Below are positions 25,549 to 32,759 of a DNA stretch of 64,000 nucleotides, piece by piece (position 1 is the first letter of the stretch; every line of letters begins with the position of its first letter). The notes beneath the pieces were generated by a model. That model had not been told where the DNA came from. It searched no databases and saw nothing but the letters and a program-made list of their open reading frames with translations. The translations under genes were made by a program, and so were the position numbers. This DNA comes from Ruminococcaceae bacterium P7 (GTDB lineage Bacteria > Bacillota > Clostridia > Oscillospirales > Acutalibacteraceae): contig FMUA01000003.1 in the NCBI GenBank assembly GCA_900100595.1, positions 74,441 through 138,440 of the forward strand. Direction: 5' to 3'.

Positions 25549-25874
25549 AAGCGCACTACCTCCTCACTTCTCGCTTCTCCGTTCACGCGGATGCTGACAA
25601 GCGTATGCTCACCCGTTTGTGTCACGGTCACCGCGGTATCGTCATAGTCCGCGAGCGCCTCGTTGAAAATCTGCTCCGTCTTTCTTCTGACGTCCGCCGC
25701 GCCTGTCAGCGCGTCATAATCCGCACCCAAAGCACGGTTATAGACAAACGCGCCCTTTTTGGCGGTCACGGCGATCAGAGCGCGCCGGAACCGCGCGTCA
25801 CGGTCGCCGAGGTCAATAAAACGGCCGGCGGTATCGAGGGCAAGCTCGCCGTTTTGCATCTTCACATCAATCAT
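25545..25874 (-). CDS. gp25-like baseplate wedge protein (XkdS/DUF2634 type, 109 aa)
   Basis: The small domain with DRDARFRRALIAVTAKKGAFVYNRALGAD and RRKTEQIFNEALADYDD resembles the gpW/gp25 lysozyme-fold proteins that sit between spike and protein J in contractile baseplates. The gene overlaps the spike gene by 8 bp and the J gene by 4 bp. In contractile systems this protein contacts the sheath initiator; here no sheath gene is found nearby, which makes its presence notable. Confidence 0.72.
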   Translation of the reverse strand: MIDVKMQNGELALDTAGRFIDLGDRDARFRRALIAVTAKKGAFVYNRALGADYDALTGAADVRRKTEQIFNEALADYDDTAVTVTQTGEHTLVSIRVNGEARSEEVVRF

Positions 25875-26202
25875 TGCCGTACTCCCTGCCGTTGATCAGC
25901 ACCCTGCCGTCATTTTTCAGCACAATCGAAGCGCCGCCCTTGGAATAGAGCATCAGCTCGCCCTCGCTCAGCGACTGCTCCTGACCGAGCACTCCCAGAC
26001 TGACTTCACCGTCGTCAAGCGGCAGTACCACCGCGCAGGCGCCCTCGGGAGGAATACTCGCGACGCCGTAGGGCTGACACAGACGGAGGTTCTTATGCTC
26101 TCCCGAAGACAGAACGGCGGTACCGTCCTGTCCCTGCACATCGCCCTTGACGGCGCCGCGCGGAGAGAGCGAATTTTTTGTCATATAGCGTAACAGCCAC
26201 AT
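25867..26202 (-). CDS. Baseplate spike / gpV-like protein (XkdR position, 111 aa)
   Basis: A short beta-rich protein: SLSPRGAVKGDVQGQDGTAVL, an OB-fold-like core ending in LGVLGQEQSL, and a C-terminal SKGGASIVLKNDGRVLING repeat as in phage spike tips. The order hub, spike, gp25, J is that of PBSX and P2-like baseplates, so it is most likely the membrane-piercing spike. The ATG overlaps the hub stop codon by one base (TGATG), and AAGGAG lies 8 bp before it. Confidence 0.68.
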   Translation of the reverse strand: MWLLRYMTKNSLSPRGAVKGDVQGQDGTAVLSSGEHKNLRLCQPYGVASIPPEGACAVVLPLDDGEVSLGVLGQEQSLSEGELMLYSKGGASIVLKNDGRVLINGREYGND

Positions 26203-27131
26203 CAGACATTCTCCTTTCTCAGGCTCACCGTGGTCAGCTCGCCCTTTTCGTTCATTTCACAGCAGACGCCTGTCACCCGCAGCCCGTCGATACGTCCCGG
26301 ACCGCTGTCCTCAACAGCAGCCTCCATGCCGAGCAGATCAACGCGTGTTCCGGCGCATTGCAGCTTGAGCAGATACGCTTCGCGGTTTCCCTTTTCCAGC
26401 ATCTGCCGCGCGGTGTCGAGATTGACATTATCCGCGGTCGCGTTGAGATAGCGGACGCGGCTTCTGCCCGCGCAGTCGGGATTGTTATTGCGCATCACAG
26501 ACGAATAGCCGCCGATAGCATTGAGCCTGACTCTGATTTCGGAAATCAGGCGGCAAGGGCGGCGGCACTCGCGAAGGGAGTAATACCGCACGCCGTTTTC
26601 TCCGAAAACAGCCTTGCCCTCACGCACAAAGCCCTTGAGATACGCCCGCTTTCCCTCAATGCGCGGCAAGGAACCGTAACGCTTTCTGCAAAACCGCTCC
26701 AGCGCCTGCCAATGGGACATTCCCTTGTCGATCTGCAGGCTGTCATAGAGCGGATGCCGCTCGTTGTCATATTCGGTCACGCCGAAGGGCAGGAGATGAC
26801 GCTCCGCCATCAGCTTGTTGGACGGATTGGCATAGGTCAGAGGCTCCGCCTCATTGTCCAGCAGGAAGGCGGCTAAGCTGCGCGCGTAGAGCCGCAGGAT
26901 GTGTTTTCCGCTCTGACTGACCGTGATGACCTCGTCAACCGGTCCGTAAAACCGCAGGATATCTCCCTCCCAAGCGGCGGCAAGAACTGCCTCGCGGTAC
27001 TTTTTCGCAAAAGGAAGCGTCAGCGTCAGGCTGTCTGCGGGGACGTCAAGCTGACAATCCAGCTTGACGCTCAGAACGTGCGGCAATACTTCACGTGATT
27101 TGTCGGAAAAAAACAGCTCAAAGCTCAGCAC
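26202..27131 (-). CDS. Baseplate hub protein (XkdQ/gpD-like, 309 aa)
   Basis: Resembles XkdQ and gpD/gp27-type hubs: an N-terminal beta domain with SLTLTLPFAKKYREAV, FYGPVDEV, YARSLAAFLLDNEAEPLTY, then a central region and a C-terminal domain with LEKGNREAYLLKLQC and DGLRVTGVCCEMNEKGEL. The hub is the ring below the tube that carries the spike. The start is GTG with GGTGG upstream, and the gene overlaps the LysM gene by 7 bp. Confidence 0.78.
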   Translation of the reverse strand: MLSFELFFSDKSREVLPHVLSVKLDCQLDVPADSLTLTLPFAKKYREAVLAAAWEGDILRFYGPVDEVITVSQSGKHILRLYARSLAAFLLDNEAEPLTYANPSNKLMAERHLLPFGVTEYDNERHPLYDSLQIDKGMSHWQALERFCRKRYGSLPRIEGKRAYLKGFVREGKAVFGENGVRYYSLRECRRPCRLISEIRVRLNAIGGYSSVMRNNNPDCAGRSRVRYLNATADNVNLDTARQMLEKGNREAYLLKLQCAGTRVDLLGMEAAVEDSGPGRIDGLRVTGVCCEMNEKGELTTVSLRKENV

Positions 27132-27637
27132 AGCCGCACCACCTCGCCTTCCGTGAGAATATCGGGACGCTTGACCTGCGGATTGAGCGCCATCAGCGCT
27201 TCAATTCCGATGCCGAAGCGGTAGGAAACATCCCAAAGGTTCTCATTCTCCCCCGGTGTGTATGTATGCGGCACGTTGTCCGCCTCACTCATGACCTCGC
27301 GGAACAGAAAGCGGTAGGTCAGGACGTCGGGCTTTGGCTTTCCAATCAGCGTCAGGCTCTCAAAAACCGCGTGAAAGGGCTTGACGTTCTCAATCGAGAG
27401 CACACCGCTGCCGCCCTCGCGGAACAGCGCGAGCAGCGCCCGGAACTGCTCCAGACAATCCGCGCCGAACAGCTCTCCCTCTCCCTTGACGCACATGCCG
27501 CGCCTGCCCGTATCCTGTACGGTACAGCCCGCATAGGGCGCGTGCAGCTCATTGATCTGCTTTTCGTTCTCAAAGGTCAGCTCCCGCGGATTGTGCCGCC
27601 ATGTCACTCCTTTGAATCGCATGGGAATCAGCTTCAT
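27125..27637 (-). CDS. LysM-domain tail protein (XkdP-like, 170 aa)
   Basis: The N-terminal 120 residues resemble the gp53-like part of XkdP, and the C-terminal HTYTPGENENLWDVSYRFGIGIEALMALN is a LysM-type fold. In PBSX-like tails XkdP follows the tape measure gene and joins baseplate or tube parts; LysM may bind peptidoglycan. Here it follows a 40-residue gene instead of a tape measure. ATG follows GGTGG four bases upstream and overlaps the preceding stop by ATGA. Confidence 0.82.
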   Translation of the reverse strand: MKLIPMRFKGVTWRHNPRELTFENEKQINELHAPYAGCTVQDTGRRGMCVKGEGELFGADCLEQFRALLALFREGGSGVLSIENVKPFHAVFESLTLIGKPKPDVLTYRFLFREVMSEADNVPHTYTPGENENLWDVSYRFGIGIEALMALNPQVKRPDILTEGEVVRLC

Positions 27638-27756
27638 CGTGCCACCACCTCATCCTCTTCTTCCAAACGGCGGCTGTAACGGCGGCTTTCTCTTTCCAGC
27701 CTTTCGCTCAGCGCCTCGGTTTCATCGCCGTCGCGGAACAGCTCGTCCTCATTCAC
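27634..27756 (-). CDS. 40-residue charged protein in the tape-measure position
   Basis: A GTG-started frame with AAGGAG eight bases upstream, overlapping the tube-like gene at its start (GTGAATGA) and the LysM gene at its end (ATGA). The product is highly charged (many Glu and Arg) with helix or coiled-coil character: ALSERLERESRRYSRRLEEE. In PBSX order this place holds the XkdN chaperone and the XkdO tape measure of more than 1000 residues. It may be a remnant, an assembly factor or a very short spacer; none is proven. Confidence 0.7.
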   Translation of the reverse strand: MNEDELFRDGDETEALSERLERESRRYSRRLEEEDEVVAR

Positions 27757-28114
27757 GCGACTCACTCCTTTCCTCCGATGCAAGGGTGACGACATAGCTC
27801 ACCGTGTTCGCGGGCAAAATCTCGCATTGGATTTTCTCTACGCGGCACGCGGTATAGAGCACCTGCGTGTCGCCGTATTCCAGCAGCACGCTCTCCGGTG
27901 ACAGCCCCAGCGAGCCGTAGGGCTGCGCGTTCATGGTCAGCGTGACGGTATAGACCGTCTTGCCGTACCGCGCCGCGGGAATATCGGTCAGAATCTCCCC
28001 GTAAATCTCCCATTCGGTCGTTTCGCCGCAGGTCACGGACACGATTCCGCCCAGCGTCACGCCGTCGGCGGTGACGGTCACATCCTCACCCTTCAGAAAC
28101 AGCACCTCGTTCAC
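27749..28114 (-). CDS. Possible tail-tube-like protein (121 aa)
   Basis: Beta-rich protein: VTVTADGVTLGGIVSVTCG, TTEWEIYGEILTDIPAARYG, YTVTLTMNA and a final strand VSYVVTLASE. The pattern of a short N-terminal strand pair, a mid-protein loop and closing strand suits the tail-tube fold (XkdM position), and the gene order between connectors and the LysM protein agrees. At 121 residues it is shorter than XkdM (about 145). I do not recognise it with certainty; a tail terminator is another option. GTG start, GAGGAGG upstream, overlaps the previous stop. Confidence 0.5.
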   Translation of the reverse strand: MNEVLFLKGEDVTVTADGVTLGGIVSVTCGETTEWEIYGEILTDIPAARYGKTVYTVTLTMNAQPYGSLGLSPESVLLEYGDTQVLYTACRVEKIQCEILPANTVSYVVTLASEERSESRE

Positions 28115-28548
28115 GCGCTTCCCTCCTCACACAAACAAAACTCCATCGTAAAGCACAGCTTGCGGAACACGCTGTTGAGCTCGTTGTCAAACTCGATCGA
28201 GGAGGCGGCGGCTGCGGTTATCAGCTTTTCCTCATCCGCCTCCTTCAAGCCCGTCAGCATTGCGCTGACCAGCTCGGACAGACCGTTTCCGTTCTCGTGG
28301 TAGGGAGAATAAACGCGGATCTCTACCTCGGCGGTATACATACAGCCCCTGACTCCCGAGGAAGCCAACCCTCCCACAAAGTCCTGACTTTGCGAGGTGC
28401 TGATAATGCTCACCGCCGCAAGAAAGCCGTGGATCGGCGTTTCGATATTTTCGTCACTGAACGCACGCACAAAACGCACATTCCGCATACTCTCCTGCGT
28501 TTTGAGCCGTCGTATTACGCAGTCTGTCTGCTCATGAATCGGCGTCAT
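28111..28548 (-). CDS. Head-tail joining / tail terminator-like protein (145 aa)
   Basis: The product begins MTPIHEQTDCVIRRLKTQE and has a mixed alpha-beta core with AEVEIRVYSPYHENGNGLSELVS, resembling small phage proteins at the XkdI/XkdJ place that complete the neck or cap the tail. The start chosen lies six bases after GGGAGG; an upstream ATG sits too close to that site. It overlaps the upstream gene by 17 bp. Role inferred from order and size. Confidence 0.55.
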   Translation of the reverse strand: MTPIHEQTDCVIRRLKTQESMRNVRFVRAFSDENIETPIHGFLAAVSIISTSQSQDFVGGLASSGVRGCMYTAEVEIRVYSPYHENGNGLSELVSAMLTGLKEADEEKLITAAAASSIEFDNELNSVFRKLCFTMEFCLCEEGSA

Positions 28549-28891
28549 AGTCATCCTCCCGCCTTTCTCCATAGGGCACCATGATTGCCCACGTGTAAAT
28601 CGGATTGTCCTGAACAAAGTATCGCTCGCATCTTTTTACAATATATTTGCCGCTTGCCGCTTCTATGACAGTGCGGTTCTCATTGAGATTCATGTCGGGC
28701 GTTCCGATAAAGAGGTATTTCTCGCGCTTCATAAAGCCGAGGTGCCGCTGCTCGCCGCCGATATAGATCTTGTTGCGGTAGCGCAGCGGTTCCACAATCC
28801 CTTTGCCTCTGACGCTGGTGTTTCCCTGAGAGACGGTCACGTCGCCGCCGTATTTGCTGATGGAGCTGATAACCGCGTTCATCATGCTCAT
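28532..28891 (-). CDS. Head-closure protein (XkdH-like, 119 aa)
   Basis: A small beta protein with RYRNKIYIGGEQRHLGFMKREKYLFIGTPD and a late strand YIVKRCERYFVQDNPIYTWAIMVP; this matches the size and order of stopper proteins such as XkdH in PBSX. ATG overlaps the stop codon of the connector gene (ATGA). The ribosome-binding site is poor, so translation is probably coupled. Confidence 0.6.
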   Translation of the reverse strand: MSMMNAVISSISKYGGDVTVSQGNTSVRGKGIVEPLRYRNKIYIGGEQRHLGFMKREKYLFIGTPDMNLNENRTVIEAASGKYIVKRCERYFVQDNPIYTWAIMVPYGERREDDYDADS

Positions 28892-29250
28892 GCTGTCACA
28901 ATCCTTCCGAAAATAAAACCGTTGGTGTTGAAAATATCCGAATTATCCCTGCAAAGCTGCTCCCACAGCTGCTCCGCCCTGCCGGTTTTGCCGTCGGATG
29001 ACGTGAATTTCACGTCACCCGCGGTAAAAGAGGTTATTCTGTCGGTATCGCAGATCTCCAGCATGCGGTAAGCGTAGGCAGCGGCAAGCAGCTCCAGACG
29101 CGCGGACTGTTCCCTGTCAGGCTCTGTCACGGCAGCGTGCGCCTTCACATAGCGGCAGGCGTCGTCGATGATACCGCGCCAACGGCACATCTCGGAAACA
29201 TCCTTGCCCGTGAGCGCCATAAAGCGCTCGCTCACATTTGCCACGTTCAC
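28888..29250 (-). CDS. Head-tail connector adaptor protein (gp6-like, 120 aa)
   Basis: Helical N-terminal part (DVSEMCRWRGIIDDACRYVKAH, ARLELLAAAYAYRMLEI) typical of gp6/YqbG-type adaptors that bind the portal ring, followed by a short C-terminal arm. It follows the capsid gene by 12 bp with GGGGTGA as ribosome-binding site and a GTG start. Confidence 0.65.
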   Translation of the reverse strand: MNVANVSERFMALTGKDVSEMCRWRGIIDDACRYVKAHAAVTEPDREQSARLELLAAAYAYRMLEICDTDRITSFTAGDVKFTSSDGKTGRAEQLWEQLCRDNSDIFNTNGFIFGRIVTA

Positions 29251-29262
29251 GCGATCACCCCG

Positions 29263-30270
29263 TTAGACGTTGAGCGCCTTGCTCGCTTCGGTGAAGATTT
29301 TCGCGAAGCCCGCCGTGCAGGTGATCGCCGCGCGCTCGAGCTGACGGTCGATGAGCTTGTCGAAGTCGGTCACGACGCCGCCTGCCTGAACCATCTCAAG
29401 CGCGCAGTTCTTGTCAAGACCGATGATCTTGCCCGCTGTCATCTCAGGCGCGTGCAGGAGCGTCGCGCCCATGGGGGTGATCATCTTGCCCGTTCCCTGG
29501 AAATCCAGACCTGCCTTTGCGTCCTGCATCTGGGGAAGCGCGAGGATGCTCTGCATCTGGGCAGTGGGAGCGAGAAGCGTATTCAGCTCATAGGGCGCCA
29601 TATTCGCCCAGAGCTTGACCAGATCGGCATAGGTCAGCGTACCCGCGGTATCGACGTTGATGACCGCCGCGGCGTTGTTGTTGCCGTCGCCGTTGAGCAG
29701 CACGCCGATCGCGTCGCCGAGCTGCGCTCTCGCGATGTAGGCGCCGATCTGACCGAGGGTGACAGAAAAGAGGTCGAGTCGCTGGAAACGGAGCGCTTCA
29801 TAGGATGCGACGAGCATTCTGCCTCTCTTGTGGAGCTTGACGAGATTCTCGCGGGTTCTGACGGTCGTCTGGGGAATCTGCGCGCCCTCGCCGACGATCT
29901 TGAGCGACTTTTCGTCGTTAGTGGGAGCGGACACGATGCTTCTGTAGTCCATGCCCTCGATATCGGTGACCGTCGCGACAAGATTGGGGAGAATGTCGGC
30001 TCTCTCCATGCCCTGACGTACCGCGCGGCTCACATACTCGGGAAAGAGCGCCGCAGAGTTGGAGGTCTGGAAGAACTTCTCCACGCAGTCGCTGCCTCTG
30101 CCGCTGACGCGGATATCATAGCGCTTGAGCTGACGGGAAAACGCGTCAAGACCCTCGAGCGAGGTGCCGATATAGTTTTCCGAGGGGTCGAGCTTTTCGA
30201 GCGCCTCGGTCAGACCGCCCTTTGTCTGGTACATACCCTTCTCAATGGTAATATTCTCAAAATTAGCCAT
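29263..30270 (-). CDS. HK97-fold major capsid protein (335 aa)
   Basis: Long N-terminal arm, then MERADILPNLVATVTDIEGMDYRSI, RENLVKLHKRGRMLVASYEALRFQRLDLF and a P-domain-like stretch IARAQLGDAIGVLLNGDGNNN, ending with YELNTLLAPTAQMQ; this is the XkdG-like HK97 capsid pattern. The start is MANFEN, seven bases after AGGAGG; an earlier ATG is only one base from that site. An encapsulin is unlikely because portal, terminase and protease genes are adjacent and intact. Confidence 0.85.
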   Translation of the reverse strand: MANFENITIEKGMYQTKGGLTEALEKLDPSENYIGTSLEGLDAFSRQLKRYDIRVSGRGSDCVEKFFQTSNSAALFPEYVSRAVRQGMERADILPNLVATVTDIEGMDYRSIVSAPTNDEKSLKIVGEGAQIPQTTVRTRENLVKLHKRGRMLVASYEALRFQRLDLFSVTLGQIGAYIARAQLGDAIGVLLNGDGNNNAAAVINVDTAGTLTYADLVKLWANMAPYELNTLLAPTAQMQSILALPQMQDAKAGLDFQGTGKMITPMGATLLHAPEMTAGKIIGLDKNCALEMVQAGGVVTDFDKLIDRQLERAAITCTAGFAKIFTEASKALNV

Positions 30271-30288
30271 TTTCATACCTCCTGATGA

Positions 30289-30624
30289 TTAAAGAATAAT
30301 GCCGACAGTATCTTCGGTGGCGTTGACCACCAGATACTCTCTGCCGTTCGCGTTTGCGGCAACCTGACCCGCCGCATTGACGGCGAGCTTCTGATAGCCG
30401 ACGCTGATTCTTGCGGACGCGGGGAACTCGGCGTAGCCGGTGAGCTGCACGGTCGCGTAGCCGCCGCGCAGTCCCGTCACGATACCGCAGAACGCGTCGC
30501 CTGACGCGCACTTTGTCACGGCGCCCTCAGCGCTGGGCTTGACGGGCTGACCGACGGCAGTGATGGTGTTTGCCGCGAGGAAGGTCGCGGCGTTTTCGTT
30601 GAATCCGTTAAAATTGACGTTCAT
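30289..30624 (-). CDS. Capsid decoration-type protein (DUF2190-like, 111 aa)
   Basis: A small beta-rich protein, NTITAVGQPVKPSAEGAVTKC, DAFCGIVTGLRGGYATVQLTGYAEF and AAGQVAANANGREYLV, matching capsid cement or stabilisation proteins located next to the major capsid gene. GGAGG lies six bases upstream of the start. Spacing to the capsid gene is 18 bp. Confidence 0.65.
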   Translation of the reverse strand: MNVNFNGFNENAATFLAANTITAVGQPVKPSAEGAVTKCASGDAFCGIVTGLRGGYATVQLTGYAEFPASARISVGYQKLAVNAAGQVAANANGREYLVVNATEDTVGIIL

Positions 30625-30636
30625 AACATACCTCCG

Positions 30637-30981
30637 TTAAATCATAAACTGACCGTTGGACACGGCGTTTGTCTTTTTCTCGCTGTAGAGCTGCGGCGCG
30701 GGAGCAAGCTCCTCCGCGCGGCGCTTTTCAAACGCGGTTTTGAACTCTCTGAGCTGCGCCATCGTCATGCCCTTTGTGATGCTTTTCATGGTTTCCCTCG
30801 AAATATCGGGCTGAACCGCCGCCGAAAGGCGCAGCACCTCGGCGGTGAGCGTGTCGCGGTAAAAGACACCGTCCTCCGCGCTGTTCTTCAAGCTGTTGAT
30901 ATAACCGAGCAGCTTCGCACAGTCGCGGTCGCTCAGGGTGACGCTCACACCCTTTGAAAGCTTGTTGATAATGCTATCCAT
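30637..30981 (-). CDS. Nested scaffold protein from an internal start (114 aa, putative)
   Basis: Within the protease gene and in the same frame, GGAAAGGAG is followed after six bases by ATG (MDSIINKLSKGVSVTLSD). Codon 213 of the protease would thus start a separate 114-residue scaffold, as Nu3 is made inside gene C of phage lambda. The helical, charged composition and C-terminal position fit a scaffold. Whether the site is used cannot be seen from sequence. Confidence 0.5.
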   Translation of the reverse strand: MDSIINKLSKGVSVTLSDRDCAKLLGYINSLKNSAEDGVFYRDTLTAEVLRLSAAVQPDISRETMKSITKGMTMAQLREFKTAFEKRRAEELAPAPQLYSEKKTNAVSNGQFMI

Positions 30982-31617
30982 TGTTTGCTCCTTTCCGTAG
31001 GCGGACTTTGTCACGCCCGCCTGTCTTTGGGCGGGAACCGCCACAAAGCTCCATTCATAGGCATCATACGGCTCGCAAAGCTCGCCGAAGCAGAGCTTGC
31101 CGCCGTAGGTTTCTCCCTTGCGGTGCGGGCAGGAGCGAAGCTCCTCTCCGCAGACGCTGCATAGGACTTTTCCCACCGCGCAGCCGACGCTGACCTCCTT
31201 GACGATACCGCTGTCGAGAGCGGCGATCAGCTCCGCATTGCCCTCGGTACGCGGCAGATACGCGCGCGCCTTCAGGCGGAAATAGTCATCGCCCGCCGCG
31301 GTTTTGCGCGAGGGTACGCGCTCAACGGCACAGGAGAATATCCGCGCGGTCTGATTCTTTGCGCTCGGGTTGTGGTCGAAAATACCCGTTTTGCCTACAA
31401 ACAGCTTCTCGAGCGACTTCAGCGACTCGGTGGTAAAGCGTTCCCCGTCGCGGTCGACGTCGTTGTCACAAAGCGTCACTGAAAAGACATACACCTCGTC
31501 GGCGCTCAGTGCGCGGCGAGTATAGGCGTGAATCAGGCGCAGCTCCTCCGCAGAAGGCGTGCTGCCGTCCGCGGCAAGCGTCACGTCCGCCGCCTTTGTG
31601 ATCTTGTTATTCTGCAT
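30637..31617 (-). CDS. Prohead protease with C-terminal scaffold domain (326 aa)
   Basis: Processes the prohead during capsid assembly. The protease half has the likely catalytic His82 in FDHNPSAKN and Ser143 in VKEVSVGCAVG of S78-type phage proteases, followed by a Cys/His cluster (CSVCGEELRSCPHRKG, then KLCFGELC) that could bind zinc. The last 114 residues form a scaffold-like domain with its own internal start site. The start at MQNNKITK is set by GGAGG upstream. It overlaps the portal gene by 11 bp. Confidence 0.78.
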   Translation of the reverse strand: MQNNKITKAADVTLAADGSTPSAEELRLIHAYTRRALSADEVYVFSVTLCDNDVDRDGERFTTESLKSLEKLFVGKTGIFDHNPSAKNQTARIFSCAVERVPSRKTAAGDDYFRLKARAYLPRTEGNAELIAALDSGIVKEVSVGCAVGKVLCSVCGEELRSCPHRKGETYGGKLCFGELCEPYDAYEWSFVAVPAQRQAGVTKSAYGKEQTMDSIINKLSKGVSVTLSDRDCAKLLGYINSLKNSAEDGVFYRDTLTAEVLRLSAAVQPDISRETMKSITKGMTMAQLREFKTAFEKRRAEELAPAPQLYSEKKTNAVSNGQFMI

Positions 31618-32749
31618 ATAACGCCTCCGTTTCCCGTTCAAGCTTGTATGCCTGCGCGTTATTCAGGCGCGCGGCCGAAAGCTCCACCGCGTCCTGCAAA
31701 TTGATGTCGTCCCACTCTACCGCAAAGGGCGCGTTGCAGCCGCTGAGCAGAAGATGGGTGCGCACGATACGGTAAATGACCGGCTCCAGCGCGGCGCGGT
31801 AATACTCCAGCTCGCTTGTCAGGATATCCGACTGCTGCTCGCTCATTCTTTCGGTGCTCGACCACGAAAGCCCGAGCAAAAACGGCGGTATACCGAGCTT
31901 CGCCACGATCTGCTCGAGCACCGCGCGCAGCGGAACAGCGCAGTCGGGCATCTGGTTTTCCGCGCCGATGACCTTGACGCTGACGTCGCCGACCGACACA
32001 AAGTCACAGACACTGTCGCTGCGCATCGCCTTTCGCCACTCGTCGGCGATCAGCTTGGCGTTGTCCTCGCTGAACACGCCGCCCTCGGGCTTATAGGTAA
32101 CGGCAAAGCGGATATCGCCCGCGCGCTCCCAGTTGTTTTTGAGGGACTGAAAAATCCGCATCCAGATAGCGCTGACAAAGGGCAGTCCGCTCAGCAGGGA
32201 GGTACCTCTGACGGTGCCTGCTTTCTGACGGAGCAGCGACACCAGCACCAGCTGCGGATACTTGACGGGCACACTCCCGCCTGCCTCGCGGCGAAAGACC
32301 GTCAGATCGAGCGGAGAACCGTCGGCACGTATCTCCACATCGTCAAGACGCGCGTGATAGAGCGCGGCGATGCCGCTGCCGTCATAGGCGGGTATCATCT
32401 CACCGACCGCTTCGCCATAGGTGAGCAGGCTGTCGAGATAGTCATAAACAAACGCCTGCAAGCCCTCTCCGCTGCCGCCCACACGCACGCGGCGGATAAA
32501 GTCCGCCGCAGTTCTTTCACATTCCGCGCTGTCGGACGCAATGCGGAAGCTGCCCGTCAGACGCACCAGCTTGCCGATCGCCGCGTCGATCAGCGGCACC
32601 GACTCACGCAGCGAAGCGTAAAGCTCACGTTCGGCGCGCGTCATCACCTCATTGCGCGGGAAAAGCGAAGAAAGACCTCCGCCGAGAGGACGCGGCACGG
32701 TCTGCGCGACGGCTCCGGCGCGCGTCCCCTGCTTTTTTCTCCCAAACAT
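31607..32749 (-). CDS. Phage portal protein (380 aa)
   Basis: The portal ring forms the DNA channel and terminase docking site. Recognisable parts: ELYASLRESVPLIDAAIGKLVRL near the start, the wing and stem region with SLLSGLPFVSAIWMRIFQSLKNNWER, and the crown-side segment AKLGIPPFLLGLSWSSTERMSEQQSDILTSE. These match PBSX-type (XkdE) and HK97-like portals. AGGAGG stands six bases before the chosen ATG (MFGRKKQG), overlapping the terminase stop codon. Confidence 0.88.
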   Translation of the reverse strand: MFGRKKQGTRAGAVAQTVPRPLGGGLSSLFPRNEVMTRAERELYASLRESVPLIDAAIGKLVRLTGSFRIASDSAECERTAADFIRRVRVGGSGEGLQAFVYDYLDSLLTYGEAVGEMIPAYDGSGIAALYHARLDDVEIRADGSPLDLTVFRREAGGSVPVKYPQLVLVSLLRQKAGTVRGTSLLSGLPFVSAIWMRIFQSLKNNWERAGDIRFAVTYKPEGGVFSEDNAKLIADEWRKAMRSDSVCDFVSVGDVSVKVIGAENQMPDCAVPLRAVLEQIVAKLGIPPFLLGLSWSSTERMSEQQSDILTSELEYYRAALEPVIYRIVRTHLLLSGCNAPFAVEWDDINLQDAVELSAARLNNAQAYKLERETEALYAE

Positions 32750-32759
32750 CTTTTTCCTC

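Noticed and set aside
29263-30270. Encapsulin nanocompartment instead of phage capsid
   Set aside because: Intact portal, terminase, protease and connector genes flank the gene, and no cargo protein gene is present.
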